A DNA stretch of 44,708 bases from Rhizobium sp. Q54 (lineage in GTDB: Bacteria; Pseudomonadota; Alphaproteobacteria; UBA828). The notes under the pieces were generated by a model. The model saw nothing but the letters and a program-made list of their open reading frames with translations, did no database searches and was not told the origin of the DNA. Location of the stretch: positions 1 through 44,708 of the forward strand of contig CAMDDO010000017.1 of assembly GCA_945892755.1 (NCBI GenBank), written 5' to 3'. The position numbers and the translations under genes were made by a program. This document shows, in pieces, positions 27,349 to 37,200 of this stretch; the stretch's first letter is position 1, and every line of letters starts with the position of its first letter.

Positions 27349-28359
27349 TCACAGATATTTCTTCGAGACCGCCGCCCCAACCGTGTATTTGGGATCGACG
27401 AAATTGCCGAGCCTGACCTTGCCGCATTGGCTCAGCATCATGTAGGCGTCCCACTGGTCATAGCCATAGTCCTTGACCATCCAGCGGATTAGCTCGCGAT
27501 AGGCGATCCGCGCCGCGTCCTCGAGCGGGCGCGTCGAGCCGATCGCCATGATGAAATCATCGGCCTCCAATCGGGGCCATTCGATGGTCCAGCCCTTGAT
27601 CAAATCGACCGTCATGGTCGTGGTGGTCGCGTACTCGACCGCCGTGCCGCAGATCTCGCCATCGCCTTGGCAGGCATGAGCATCGCCGATGAAGAGCCGC
27701 CCACCCGGCGAGCGCACCGGCAAATAGGTGATCGTGCCGGGGCCCATGTCGGGCAGGTCCATATTGCCGCCGTGATTGTCGGGCGTCAGCGAGTTGATCG
27801 AGTCGATCTCGGGCGAGCAGGAGAGCGTGCCGATATGCGGCTTATAGGGCAGCGTGACCCGTTCGCTCCAATAGACGTGCTTGTCGTCGATCTTGATCTT
27901 CCGCACCGTCTCGGGCAGCGGTGGATTGAGCGTCGCGGTGTAATAGGTGCCGGTCAGCGCGCCGAATTCCTGAATCATGCAGCACGTGCCGCGCGGCTGA
28001 TCTCCACGCGGTGCCATGTGTTCGATATGGACGGCGAGCACGTCGCCCTTCTCCGCGCCCTCGACCATGATCGGCCCGCATTGCGGGTTGAGGAACGGCA
28101 CGCGCAGCAGCTTCGAGGGCAGGTCACGCTCGCTCTTCAGCCGACCCTCGAAGGCATCCACCGTCTCGACCACCACGCGATCGCCCGGCTTGATATAGAG
28201 CGTCGGCTTCGAATAGGGGCCGATGGTGTAATGGAGTGCGCCCTGTTTCGCTTCGGTCAATTCATGCGTGACGCCCGATGAGCCACCACCGACCCCGCGC
28301 CTATACATGATCGAGTTCTTGACCCAGGCGTTCGGATAACTCCGCATCTCCATTTCCAC
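27349..28359 (-). CDS. Acetamidase/formamidase family hydrolase
   Basis: A 336-residue protein of the FmdA/AmdA family, which hydrolyse formamide, acetamide or similar short amides to acid and ammonia. Signatures: GDRVVVET, NPQCGPIMVEGAEKGDVLAVHIE, and RLFIGDAHACQGDGEICG around 225-242. Length fits the shorter branch. It diverges from paaI across about 75 bp. No amide transporter (fmdDEF) is adjacent. The exact amide is not readable; assignment to the family is firm. Confidence 0.9.
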   Translation of the reverse strand: MEMEMRSYPNAWVKNSIMYRRGVGGGSSGVTHELTEAKQGALHYTIGPYSKPTLYIKPGDRVVVETVDAFEGRLKSERDLPSKLLRVPFLNPQCGPIMVEGAEKGDVLAVHIEHMAPRGDQPRGTCCMIQEFGALTGTYYTATLNPPLPETVRKIKIDDKHVYWSERVTLPYKPHIGTLSCSPEIDSINSLTPDNHGGNMDLPDMGPGTITYLPVRSPGGRLFIGDAHACQGDGEICGTAVEYATTTTMTVDLIKGWTIEWPRLEADDFIMAIGSTRPLEDAARIAYRELIRWMVKDYGYDQWDAYMMLSQCGKVRLGNFVDPKYTVGAAVSKKYL

Positions 28360-28434
28360 GACACGTCTCCCTATTTGTTGTTGGCGGGCGCATACGGGCG
28401 CGTCAGTCTAGCGGGTCAACTCGGGCCAGACGAG

Positions 28435-28854
28435 ATGAACAGGATGAGCGACGGCGAAGCAACGACGACCGGGCACCGCCTCTATGCCGGCGACCACGCC
28501 GCCCAAGCGCTCGGGCTCGTGCTCGACGAGGTCGGAGCCGGCCATGCGCGCATATCCATGGCGGTGCGCGAGGACATGATCAACGGCCACGGCATCTGCC
28601 ATGGCGGCCTGATCTTCACCCTCGCCGACACCGCCTTCGCCTATGCCTGCAATTCGCGCGCACCCTCGGTCGCGGTGCATTGCACGATCGATTTTCTTGC
28701 CCCGGCCCGGCTTGGCGAGCGCCTGAGCGCGGTTGCGGCCGAGACCGCGCTTGAAGGCCGCAGCGGCTTCTACGACGTTACCGTGACCAACGAGTGTGGC
28801 GCCACCATCGCGCTGTTTCGCGGCGTCTCGCGCCAGATCATGAGGCGGCCGTGA
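28435..28854 (+). CDS. paaI: Hydroxyphenylacetyl-CoA thioesterase-like hotdog protein
   Basis: About 139 residues, a hotdog-fold acyl-CoA thioesterase. GHGICHGGLIFTLADTAFAYACNS is the PaaI signature with the catalytic Asp in LADTAFA, and the end FRGVSRQ is typical. PaaI hydrolyses misplaced phenylacetyl- or hydroxyphenylacetyl-CoA esters and so rescues CoA in phenylacetate catabolism. The start may be ATG 28435 or ATG 28444; neither has a strong ribosome site. Its stop overlaps the GTG of the paaK-like gene, so the two are coupled. Confidence 0.9.
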   Translation: MNRMSDGEATTTGHRLYAGDHAAQALGLVLDEVGAGHARISMAVREDMINGHGICHGGLIFTLADTAFAYACNSRAPSVAVHCTIDFLAPARLGERLSAVAAETALEGRSGFYDVTVTNECGATIALFRGVSRQIMRRP

Positions 28855-30143
28855 CGTCGGCGACAGGCGACTCGCTCGAGCCGATCGAGCGCGCGAGCCG
28901 TGACGAGCTCGCCGCGCTGCAGCTCGCGCGGCTCAAATGGTCGCTGCGCCATGCCTATGACAATGTCGCGTTCTATCGCGCCAAATGTGTCGCCGTGGGA
29001 GTGCATCCGGATGAGTTGAGGCAACTCGATGACCTGGCGCGCTTTCCCTTTACGACCAAGGACGATCTGCGCCAGTCATACCCCTACGCTCACCTCGCCG
29101 TGCCGCTGAAAGATGTGGTGCGCATGCACGCCTCGTCGGGCACCACCGGCAAGGCCAGCGCGGTCGGCTATAGCCGCGCCGACATCGAGACCTGGTCGCA
29201 TCTGATGGCGCGCTCGATCCGCGCCGCCGGTGGCGGCCCGAACGATATTATCCACGTCGCCTATGGCTATGGGCTCTTCACCGGCGGGCTCGGGGCGCAT
29301 TATGGCGGCGAGACTTTGGGCGCGACCGTGATTCCGGTCTCGGGCGGGCAGACCGAACGTCAGGTCCAACTCATCGTCGATTTCAAGCCGACCATCATCA
29401 TGGTTACGCCGTCCTATCTCCTCGTCATCGCCGACGAGATGGAACACCAAGGCGTCGATCCACGCTCGACCTCGCTTCGCCTTGGCGTTCTTGGCGCGGA
29501 ACCTTGGAGCGAGCGCATGCGGTCCGAGGTCGAGGCGCGCCTCGGCATCGACGCGCTCGACATTTATGGCCTATCGGAATTGATGGGCCCGGGCGTCGCG
29601 CAGGAGTGCCGCGAGACCAAGGATGGCCTCCACATCTGGGAGGACCATTTCTATCCCGAGATCGTCGCGCCCGAGAGCGGCGTCGTGCTGGCCGATGGCG
29701 ATGCGGGCGAGATCGTCTTCACCTCGCTGACCAAGGAGGCGACGCCGGTGATTCGCTATCGGACGCGCGACCTGACGCGGTTGTTGCCCGGCACGGCGCG
29801 CCCGATGCGGCGCATGGCCAAGGTGCACGCACGCTCGGACGACATGCTGATCATCCGTGGCGTTAATCTGTTCCCGTCCCAGATCGAAGAGCTGATCCTG
29901 AGGGACACCCGCTTCGCGTCGGTCTATTTGATCGAGGTCAGGCGCGAGCATCATCTCGACGTGCTCACCGTGCAGACCGAGCTGAAACCGGGCGTTACCG
30001 GTGATACGGCGGCACGCTCGCTCGCCCACTCGATCAAGTCCCTGACCGGGATTTCGGCCGAAGTGCGCCTGATGGCGTCGGGCTCGATCGCGCGCTCGGC
30101 CGGCAAGGCCAAGCGGGTCAATGATCTGAGACCGAAGGATTAG
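28851..30143 (+). CDS. paaK: Phenylacetate-CoA ligase-like enzyme
   Basis: A 430-residue adenylate-forming ligase. The P-loop-like SSGTTGK motif lies near 95-101, GLFTGGLGAHYGGE and DIYGLSELMGPG follow, and RTRDLTRLL plus RSDDMLIIRGVNLFPSQIEE are the C-terminal signatures of PaaK. It converts phenylacetate (or a related aryl acid) to its CoA ester with ATP. GTG 28851, inside the paaI stop, is chosen over the frame extension to 28794. The rest of the paa ring-epoxidation complex is absent from this window; instead a di-iron protein follows 67 bp later, so the activated acid may be a different one. Confidence 0.9.
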   Translation: MTSATGDSLEPIERASRDELAALQLARLKWSLRHAYDNVAFYRAKCVAVGVHPDELRQLDDLARFPFTTKDDLRQSYPYAHLAVPLKDVVRMHASSGTTGKASAVGYSRADIETWSHLMARSIRAAGGGPNDIIHVAYGYGLFTGGLGAHYGGETLGATVIPVSGGQTERQVQLIVDFKPTIIMVTPSYLLVIADEMEHQGVDPRSTSLRLGVLGAEPWSERMRSEVEARLGIDALDIYGLSELMGPGVAQECRETKDGLHIWEDHFYPEIVAPESGVVLADGDAGEIVFTSLTKEATPVIRYRTRDLTRLLPGTARPMRRMAKVHARSDDMLIIRGVNLFPSQIEELILRDTRFASVYLIEVRREHHLDVLTVQTELKPGVTGDTAARSLAHSIKSLTGISAEVRLMASGSIARSAGKAKRVNDLRPKD

Positions 30144-30210
30144 CGCGCGAGGAGCGCCGAACGGCTATGATGCGCGAGGCCTTGATTGATTTCGATGGAG
30201 CCCGACGGCC

Positions 30211-31308
30211 ATGAGCGCAATGCACGGGAAGTTCGACGCTGGAACCTTGGCCGCGCGCCTCGAAGAGGCCCCAGCCGGGTCGGACGCCGCGCCCGATCCG
30301 CTCAAGCTGCTCTATGGGCTGAGCGAGCCGCCGCCGTTTCCGGCCGGCAATATTTTTCCGCTGACCTGGGAGACCGAGACTCCGCGCCTGATGGAGCTCT
30401 ACGACAAGGGCCGCGATCCCGGCTGGTCGCCGAACCGCCTGCCCTGGGACACGCTCGATCCCACGGCCTTCAGCGCCGATCAGCGTTATGCCATGGCCTA
30501 TTGGTTCGCGCTGCTTTCGGTCTTCGATTCATCGGGGCCGGCCGTGTTCGCGCGCGCCATGATCCACACCTATGAGACGCACGAGGAAGACCCGATCCGG
30601 AAGTGTTTCTTTCTGGTGACGCGCGACGAGGTCAATCACGAGGAGGTCTGCCAGCTTGCGATCACCAAGCTGACGCCGGGCGGGCCGTTCGGCTATGTGC
30701 CCGAGACGCCGCTGGGCCAACTCGCCCAGAACAACGCGCGCTGGTATCACCACAATGGCGCGCGCTATTGGGAAGGCTTCAAGAAGGGCATTCACAAGCA
30801 CCCGCTGCCGATTCTCTTCACCTCGTTCCTGATGGGCGAGGTGGCGTCGTCCACGTTGTTCCACGGCATGTTCAAGGCGACCACGATCCCGGTCTTCAAG
30901 GAATGCTTCCGCCGCGTCGGCCAGGACGAGGCGCGCCATATGAGCATCTGCCTGACCGTCCTCGGCAAGCTTCTGCCCAAGCTGACAGACGAGCAGCGCG
31001 CCATGATCACCAAGCAGATCAGGGCCGGCTATGTGTTCCTCTCGGGCATTCTCTATGAGCCGCCGGATCAGTTCTGGGAGCTGCCGGAAACCTGGCGGCC
31101 GGCGCACAAGCTCCTGGAACAGACCGCGCGCGAGGCCGGGCTCGGCATTCTCTCCGACGAAGAGCGCCGCGAGAACTGGCGCACCGCGTTCTTGAAGCTC
31201 AAGGGCGTGCTTGAGCCCCATGGCATCGTGTTTCCGGCGATCCCCGAGATCGGCATCGATGGCGAAACGGTCGCCTTCGACCCCGACGACATCGTGCCGG
31301 TGTTCTAA
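30211..31308 (+). CDS. Ferritin-like di-iron protein, candidate oxygenase
   Basis: A 365-residue helical protein with di-iron-carboxylate motifs: E140-x2-H143 (DEVNHEE), E210 (MGEVASS), and E240-x2-H243 (QDEARH), with D106 or a nearby acid as the sixth ligand. This is the four-helix-bundle pattern of ribonucleotide reductase R2/AurF/BoxB-like enzymes. Such proteins hydroxylate, epoxidise or N-oxygenate aromatic substrates, or act as oxidases. It follows paaI and paaK in the same direction, which fits action on an aryl-CoA, but I cannot assign it to PaaA or BoxB by sequence. It lacks an adjacent reductase. Confidence 0.8.
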   Translation: MSAMHGKFDAGTLAARLEEAPAGSDAAPDPLKLLYGLSEPPPFPAGNIFPLTWETETPRLMELYDKGRDPGWSPNRLPWDTLDPTAFSADQRYAMAYWFALLSVFDSSGPAVFARAMIHTYETHEEDPIRKCFFLVTRDEVNHEEVCQLAITKLTPGGPFGYVPETPLGQLAQNNARWYHHNGARYWEGFKKGIHKHPLPILFTSFLMGEVASSTLFHGMFKATTIPVFKECFRRVGQDEARHMSICLTVLGKLLPKLTDEQRAMITKQIRAGYVFLSGILYEPPDQFWELPETWRPAHKLLEQTAREAGLGILSDEERRENWRTAFLKLKGVLEPHGIVFPAIPEIGIDGETVAFDPDDIVPVF

Positions 31309-31446
31309 CACCGTCCCCGAAGGTGGGCGCGGCTTTGCCCGTGCGAGACGGAAGCGGCGCCGGCCAGCGTTTAATAAGGGTATGATGCTGGCGTTGGTGC
31401 CCAAGACCTAGGTCCGGGGGCTGTTTTCGCCTGAAAATGAACGACC

Positions 31447-32649
31447 ATGAGTTCTGACCAAAACCCAGCGCCCGAACGGCGGCGACACAGGTTGACGCGG
31501 CGGCTGATCTGGGTGCTGCTGCTCGCGGCCGCCGGCGGTGCGCTCTACGCGTTCAGCCCGCTCGAGGGCGAGCCGGCGTCGCGCCAGCTGGCCGCCGATG
31601 TCGCGCCGCCGCGCCTGCCCGTCCTCGTGGCTGAGGCGGCGATCAAGCCAATGCCGGTCACGCTCTCGACCATCGGTCGGGTGCAGACGGTAAAAAGCGT
31701 CGCCATCCGCTCGCGCATCAGTGGTGTCATCGCGACCGTCTCGGTTGGCGACGGCGCCGACGTGAAGGCCGGCGATCCATTGTTCCGGCTCGATGAGCGG
31801 GAGGCCAAGGCGCAGCTCCGCCAGGCCGAGGCCGCGCTCGCGCGCAGCCAGGTCGAGCTCGACGAAGCACGCCGCGATCTCAAGCGGATCAGCTCACTTG
31901 TGGAAAAGAATGTTTCGGCGCGCCAGCAGCTCGATTCACAGCAGGCGATGGTCGACGCGTTCAAGGCGCAGGTTCGCGAAAATGACGCCGCGATCGAACG
32001 CGCCAGGATTCAGCTCTCTTATGCGCTGATCGACGCCCCGTTCGATGGCCGCGTCGGCACCGTCAACGTGACGCGGGGGGCTTCGATCGACGCCAATGCG
32101 GCGGTGCCGCTTTTGACCATCAACCAGCTCCGTCCCGTCTATGTCGCGTTCTCGGTGCCACAGCGTTACCTCACGCAATTGCACGACGCGCTCGCCGCCG
32201 GCCCGCTCATGGTCACCGCGGCGATTCCCGGCGGCGAAATAGCACCGCAACAGGGGTCGGTCGCCTTCGTCGAAAACGCGATCGACGCGGCGACCAACAT
32301 GCTGCCGGTGCGCGCCGTGTTCGAGAATGCCGAGACCCGATTGTGGCCGGCGCAGTTCGTTACCGTGACGTTGACGCTGCGTACCGAACCGGACGCCCTG
32401 GTCGTGCCGACCGAGGCGGTGCAGACCGATCAAGTGGGCAGCTTCGTCTTCGTTGTCATGGCGGATTCGACGGTCGAGACTCGGCGCGTCACGCTCAAGC
32501 GCACGGTCGGTGATGAAGCCGTGATCGAGGGCGCGGTGCGACCTGGCGAGCGGGTCGTGACGCGCGGCCAGTTGCGTCTTGATGCGGGCAGCGTGGTCGA
32601 GATCAAGGAGAAGGCGGAGGATTCCGGCGCGACAGGCGGCGCGTCATGA
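31447..32649 (+). CDS. RND efflux periplasmic adaptor (MexA/MdtA-like)
   Basis: A 400-residue membrane fusion protein. A basic cytoplasmic tip is followed by a single transmembrane anchor (about 20-37, IWVLLLAAAGGALYAF), with no lipobox cysteine. The lipoyl half-motifs (SRISGVIATVSVGDGADVKAGDPLFRLD, and the matching YALIDAPFDGRVG) flank an alpha-helical hairpin rich in Ala/Arg/Glu (about 115-185). It links an inner-membrane RND pump to an outer-membrane channel. Its TGA overlaps the pump ATG (32646-32649). No regulator is adjacent. Confidence 0.93.
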   Translation: MSSDQNPAPERRRHRLTRRLIWVLLLAAAGGALYAFSPLEGEPASRQLAADVAPPRLPVLVAEAAIKPMPVTLSTIGRVQTVKSVAIRSRISGVIATVSVGDGADVKAGDPLFRLDEREAKAQLRQAEAALARSQVELDEARRDLKRISSLVEKNVSARQQLDSQQAMVDAFKAQVRENDAAIERARIQLSYALIDAPFDGRVGTVNVTRGASIDANAAVPLLTINQLRPVYVAFSVPQRYLTQLHDALAAGPLMVTAAIPGGEIAPQQGSVAFVENAIDAATNMLPVRAVFENAETRLWPAQFVTVTLTLRTEPDALVVPTEAVQTDQVGSFVFVVMADSTVETRRVTLKRTVGDEAVIEGAVRPGERVVTRGQLRLDAGSVVEIKEKAEDSGATGGAS

Positions 32650-35600
32650 GCCTGCCTGAATTCTGCATTCGCCGCCCGGTGATGACCGCGCTCTTGATGG
32701 CGACCATCATCGTGGTCGGCATCTTCGGCTACCGCCTGCTCCCGGTCGCGGCTCTGCCGAGCGTGGATTTCCCGACCATCCAGGTCAGCGCGCTGTTGCC
32801 CGGCGCGAGCCCGACGACCATGGCCGCCTCGGTCGCGGCACCGCTTGAGCGGCAGTTCGCGACCATCGCCGGGGTCAACTCGATCACCTCGAACAGCACG
32901 CAGGGCCTGAGCCAGATTACCCTGCAATTCGACCTCGGGCGCGATATCGACGGCGCCGCGCTCGACGTGCAATCCGCGCTTTCGGTCGCGGCGCGCCGCC
33001 TGCCCGCCGAAATGCCGACACCACCGACCTTCCGCAAGGTCAACCCGGCCGACCAGGCGGTCGTCATTCTGACCATGGCCTCGGCCACCCTGCCGCTCTC
33101 GACCGTAAACGACTATGCCGAGACCTTGGTCGCCCAGCGCCTCTCGACTCTGCCGGGCGTGGCGCAGGTCCAGGTCTTCGGGCCGCAGAAATTCGCCGTC
33201 AGGGTGCAGGCCGATCCGAACGCGCTCGCCAGCCTCGATCTGAGCCTCGGCGACGTCGAGCAGGCGGTCGCCGCCGCCGCCTCGAACACCCCGGTCGGCA
33301 GTTTGAGCGGGGCGAGCCAGAGCGTGACGCTCGAAGCCAGCGCGCAGCCGCGCTTTGCCCGCGACTATCGCGACCTCATCGTCGCCTATCGCGACGGCAA
33401 TCCGGTCAGGCTCGGCGAGATCGCGCGCGTCATCGACGGCGTTGAGAACGACAAGACTGCGAGCTGGTTCAACGGCACGCGCTCGATCGTGCTCGGCGTG
33501 CAGCGCCAGCCTGACGCCAACACGGTCGACGTGGTGGACCGCGTCAAGGCCCTGCTGCCGACCTTCCGGGCCCAGTTGCCGCCCTCGATCCAGCTCTCGG
33601 TGCACAATGATCGCTCGCAATCGATTCGCGCCTCGGTCGATGAGGTGCAATTCACCCTCTTGATCACCGTCGCCGTGGTGATCGCTGTGATCTTCCTGTT
33701 CCTGCGCAATCTGACCGCCACCATCATTCCGGCGGCGGCGCTGCCGATCTCGATCATCGGCACCTTCGCCGGCATGTATCTGCTCGGCTACAGCATCAAC
33801 AATTTGACGCTGATGGCGCTCACCGTCTCGATCGGCTTCATCGTCGACGACGCGATCGTCATGGTCGAAAACATCATGCGGCACATCGAGAAAGGCATGC
33901 GCCCGCTCGAGGCCGCGCTCAAGGGCTCGCGCCAGATCGCCTTTACCATTCTTTCGATCACGCTCTCGCTCGTCGCGGTGTTCATTCCCGTGCTGTTCAT
34001 GGGCGGCGTGGTCGGGCGGGTGTTTCGCGAGTTCGCGGTGACGCTGAGCCTGACCATCCTGATCTCGGGCGTGGTCTCGCTCACTTTGACGCCGGTGCTG
34101 TGCAGCCGGTTCCTGCGCCATCAGCCGGTCGGGGCGCGGCAAGGCATCATCGCGCGCGGACTCGAGGCCGGCTTCGAGGCCATGCGCACACTTTACGACG
34201 TGACGCTGCGCCAGGCGCTGAAGCACCGCAGGTTGATGCTGATCCTGACCGGGCTCTCGATCGGCGCGACGCTCTATCTTTTCGTGATCGTACCCAAGGG
34301 CTTTTTCCCGGCCGAGGATACCGGGCTCCTGTTCGTGTCGACCGAGGCGTCGCCCGATACCGCGTTCGAGGCCATGGTCGAGATGCAGAAGGAAATCGCG
34401 CGCATTGTCCAAGCCGATCCGGACATCTCGACGGTGGTCTCGAGCGTCGGCGTCGGCGGTGTCAGCAGCACGGTCAATAGCGGCCGGCTGTTCGTTTCGC
34501 TCAAACCGTTCGATCAACGCGAGGCGACCGTCGCGCAGGTGATCGACCGGTTGAAGCCCAGGCTCGCCGCGGTGCCCGGCGTCAACAGCTTCCTGCAGCC
34601 GGTACAAAACATCCGCATTGGCGGCCGACTTTCCAAGAACCTCTACCAATACACCATCCAAGGGATCGACCTCGAGGAGGTGCAGCGCTTCGCGCCGCGT
34701 CTCGAGGCCCGCATCAAGGCGCTGCCCGAACTCACCGACGTCACCACCGACCTCGAGATCGCCAATCCGCAGGCGCTGGTCGAGATCGACCGCGAGCGCG
34801 CCGCGGCGCTGGGCATCACCGCCGAAGCGATTCGCAGCGCGCTGTTCTCCGCGTTCGGCACGCGTCAGATCGCCACGATCTACACGCCGACCAATGATTA
34901 CGACGTCATTCTGGAACTCGCTCCCGAGTATCAGAAAGATCTGTCCGGCCCCGCCAGTCTTTACGTTCGCGCCGGCACGGGCGAGCTTGTGCCGCTCGAC
35001 GCCGTCGCCACCATCAAGCGCCTGGTCGGGCCGCTCAGCGTCAACCATCAGGGCCAACTGCCGGCCGTGACGATTTCGTTCAATCTGGCCTCGGGCGTCG
35101 CGCTCGGCCAGGCGATCGAGCGCGTTCAGGCGATCGAGCGCGAGCTGGCCCTGCCGGCGACCGTCTCGACCGGCTTCCAGGGCACCGCGCAAGTGTTCCG
35201 GGATTCGCTCGACGGCCAGGGTCTGCTGCTGATCGCCGCGCTCTTCGTGATCTATGTCGTGCTTGGCATCCTCTATGAGAGTTTCGTGCACCCGATCACG
35301 ATTCTCTCGGGCCTCCCTTCCGCCGCGCTTGGTGCCCTGTTGACGCTGCTCCTGTTCAAAACCGACCTCAGCGTCATCGCCATCATCGGCATCACCATGC
35401 TGATCGGCATCGTCAAAAAGAACGCCATCATGATGATCGACTTCGCGATCGAGCGCCGGAAGAGCGACGGCATCGGCGCCGAGCAGGCGATCTACGAGGC
35501 CTGTCTGGTGCGCTTCCGGCCGATCATGATGACGACCGTGGCGGCGATCGCGGGCGTCTTGCCGCTCGCGCTGGATGGCGGCGCGGGCGCCGAGCTGCGC

Positions 35601-35795
35601 CGGCCGCTCGGGCTCGTCGTGGTCGGCGGGCTGGTCGTCTCGCAGCTCCTGACGCTCTACATCACGCCGGTGGTCTATCTCTATCTTGAGCGCCTGCAAG
35701 ATGCGTTCCGCCCCCGGGCCCTGCCGGCCGCCTCATCGGGGCCGGCCACGGGCACACCCGCGCTCGCGCCCAAGCGCCGCGAGCCTTTGCTATAG
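32646..35795 (+). CDS. RND multidrug efflux pump, inner membrane (MdtB/MdtC-type)
   Basis: A 1049-residue HAE-1 RND transporter with the usual duplicated layout: helix 1, large periplasmic loop, six helices, second loop, last helices. PVMTALLMATIIVVGIFGY opens it, and the proton-relay region GFIVDDAIVMVEN (about 398-410) carries the paired Asp residues. VFIPVLFMGGVVGRVFREFAVTL is a further signature. It resembles the MdtB/MdtC branch. It exports amphiphilic drugs or metabolites using the proton gradient. No TolC-family outer-membrane gene is in the window, so it must borrow one. The end is rich in Pro/Ala. Confidence 0.95.
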   Translation: MSLPEFCIRRPVMTALLMATIIVVGIFGYRLLPVAALPSVDFPTIQVSALLPGASPTTMAASVAAPLERQFATIAGVNSITSNSTQGLSQITLQFDLGRDIDGAALDVQSALSVAARRLPAEMPTPPTFRKVNPADQAVVILTMASATLPLSTVNDYAETLVAQRLSTLPGVAQVQVFGPQKFAVRVQADPNALASLDLSLGDVEQAVAAAASNTPVGSLSGASQSVTLEASAQPRFARDYRDLIVAYRDGNPVRLGEIARVIDGVENDKTASWFNGTRSIVLGVQRQPDANTVDVVDRVKALLPTFRAQLPPSIQLSVHNDRSQSIRASVDEVQFTLLITVAVVIAVIFLFLRNLTATIIPAAALPISIIGTFAGMYLLGYSINNLTLMALTVSIGFIVDDAIVMVENIMRHIEKGMRPLEAALKGSRQIAFTILSITLSLVAVFIPVLFMGGVVGRVFREFAVTLSLTILISGVVSLTLTPVLCSRFLRHQPVGARQGIIARGLEAGFEAMRTLYDVTLRQALKHRRLMLILTGLSIGATLYLFVIVPKGFFPAEDTGLLFVSTEASPDTAFEAMVEMQKEIARIVQADPDISTVVSSVGVGGVSSTVNSGRLFVSLKPFDQREATVAQVIDRLKPRLAAVPGVNSFLQPVQNIRIGGRLSKNLYQYTIQGIDLEEVQRFAPRLEARIKALPELTDVTTDLEIANPQALVEIDRERAAALGITAEAIRSALFSAFGTRQIATIYTPTNDYDVILELAPEYQKDLSGPASLYVRAGTGELVPLDAVATIKRLVGPLSVNHQGQLPAVTISFNLASGVALGQAIERVQAIERELALPATVSTGFQGTAQVFRDSLDGQGLLLIAALFVIYVVLGILYESFVHPITILSGLPSAALGALLTLLLFKTDLSVIAIIGITMLIGIVKKNAIMMIDFAIERRKSDGIGAEQAIYEACLVRFRPIMMTTVAAIAGVLPLALDGGAGAELRRPLGLVVVGGLVVSQLLTLYITPVVYLYLERLQDAFRPRALPAASSGPATGTPALAPKRREPLL

Positions 35796-35812
35796 CGCGA
35801 AGCGCGGTCTGA

Positions 35813-35842
35813 TTGACGGTCATCGAGGCCGATCTCTAAACT
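35813..35842 (+). promoter_or_regulatory. Possible promoter of the FAD monooxygenase gene
   Basis: TTGACG (35813-35818) and TAAACT (35837-35842) are separated by 18 bp and lie 30 bp upstream of the ATG at 35873. Five of six and four of six consensus bases match. It gives the monooxygenase its own promoter after the RND operon. Confidence 0.4.
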
Positions 35843-35872
35843 AACCGGGTGATCAAACCGCTCCGGCCATAG

Positions 35873-37084
35873 ATGCGCGTTCTCATTGTCGGCGGCTCGC
35901 TCGGCGGGCTGTTCACCGCCAATATCCTGCATCGCATTGGTTGCGAGGTGCGGCTGTGCGAGCGCGTACCGGGCACGCTCGCGGGGCGCGGTGCCGGCAT
36001 CGCGACCCATCCCGAGCTTTTCGAGGCCTTGCGGCGCTCGGGCGTCACCAGCGACCTCGAGGTTGGCGTGCATGTGCCCGGCCGCATCGCGCTTGGACGC
36101 GATGGCGGTGTGATCGGCCGTTACGACTTTCCCCAAGTGTTGACCGCCTGGGGTCGATTGCAGACGCTGCTGACCGAGGCCTTGCCCGCCGGCTGTTATC
36201 TCGCCGGCAAGGAGCTCAAGACCATCGAGCAGGAGCGCGGTGTTGTGCACGCCGGCTTCGGCGATGGCACGCGGCTCTCGGCCGAGCTCCTGGTTGGCGC
36301 CGACGGGCTCCGCTCGACGACCCGCGGCCTGCTCGCGCCCAAACCGGCGCCCGCCTATGCCGGCTATGCCGCCTGGCGCGGGCTGGTCGAGGAGGCTGAG
36401 CTTTCGCGGCCGACGCGCGAAGCGATCTTCAATCATCTCGCCTTCTGTCTGATTCCGGGCGAGCAGATGCTCGGTTATCCGGTCGCCGGCGCGGACGACA
36501 GCCTCGCAATCGGCGCGCGCCGCTACAATTTCGTCTGGTATCGCCCGGCGGAGGATTCGACCGTGTTGCGCCGACTGTTGACCGATGACAGCGGGCGCCA
36601 TCACCCGGAGGGCATTCCGCCCCATCTCGTGAGCCGTCGCGCCATTACCGATATGCGTGCCGATGCCGAGCGCCTGCTCGCGCCGCAATTCGCCGAGGTG
36701 ACGCGCCTCGCGACGCAACCGTTCCTTCAACCAATCATGGATTTCTGCGCCGAGCGCCTCGCCTTTGGCCGGGTCGCGCTGCTCGGCGATGCCGCCTTCG
36801 TGGCGCGCCCGCATGTCGGCATGGGCGTCACCAAGGCGGGTGGCGATGCCATGGCCCTGGCCGACGCGCTTAAGGCGCACCCCGGCGACCTGCCGCGCGC
36901 GCTCGCCGCTTATGAGAGCGCGCGCCTGCGCGTCGGCCGCTTCATCGTCGAGCACGGCCGCAATCTCGGCGCGCCACTGACGCCGGTGCACCACAGCGAC
37001 GCCGAGCGCGCGCTCGCCAAGACCAACGCGACGCCCGACTTCGTCATGCGCACCGCGGCGGTCGCCCCGGCCCTACCCTTCTAG
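35873..37084 (+). CDS. FAD-dependent aromatic-type monooxygenase
   Basis: A 403-residue group A flavoprotein hydroxylase. GGSLGGL at 7-13 binds the ADP part of FAD, VGADGLRSTTR near 139-149 is the DG motif, and LLGDAAFVARPHVGMG near 303-318 is the GD motif. The last of these resembles 2,6-dihydroxypyridine 3-monooxygenase and related ring hydroxylases. It would hydroxylate an aromatic or N-heteroaromatic ring with NAD(P)H and O2. The start follows the promoter-like element at 35813. No ring-cleavage gene is next to it, so the substrate is open. Confidence 0.88.
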   Translation: MRVLIVGGSLGGLFTANILHRIGCEVRLCERVPGTLAGRGAGIATHPELFEALRRSGVTSDLEVGVHVPGRIALGRDGGVIGRYDFPQVLTAWGRLQTLLTEALPAGCYLAGKELKTIEQERGVVHAGFGDGTRLSAELLVGADGLRSTTRGLLAPKPAPAYAGYAAWRGLVEEAELSRPTREAIFNHLAFCLIPGEQMLGYPVAGADDSLAIGARRYNFVWYRPAEDSTVLRRLLTDDSGRHHPEGIPPHLVSRRAITDMRADAERLLAPQFAEVTRLATQPFLQPIMDFCAERLAFGRVALLGDAAFVARPHVGMGVTKAGGDAMALADALKAHPGDLPRALAAYESARLRVGRFIVEHGRNLGAPLTPVHHSDAERALAKTNATPDFVMRTAAVAPALPF

Positions 37085-37200
37085 GCGAACCCCACGCGTC
37101 GGCTGGCACAAAATTCTTTCAGGCCGCCGATGCCCCTGAATGATAGTCTGGCGCTCGGCGTGGTTCCGCCCTTGTCGATCTCGCGGGGAGGCTGTCGGAC

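Noticed and set aside
32430-35699. 1089-codon open frame on the - strand
   Set aside because: Antisense to the RND pump; composition (Arg, Asp, His rich and repetitive) is typical of a mirrored GC-rich gene.
35681-36994. 437-codon open frame on the - strand
   Set aside because: Lies antisense to the FAD monooxygenase, which has clear motifs; no domain visible.
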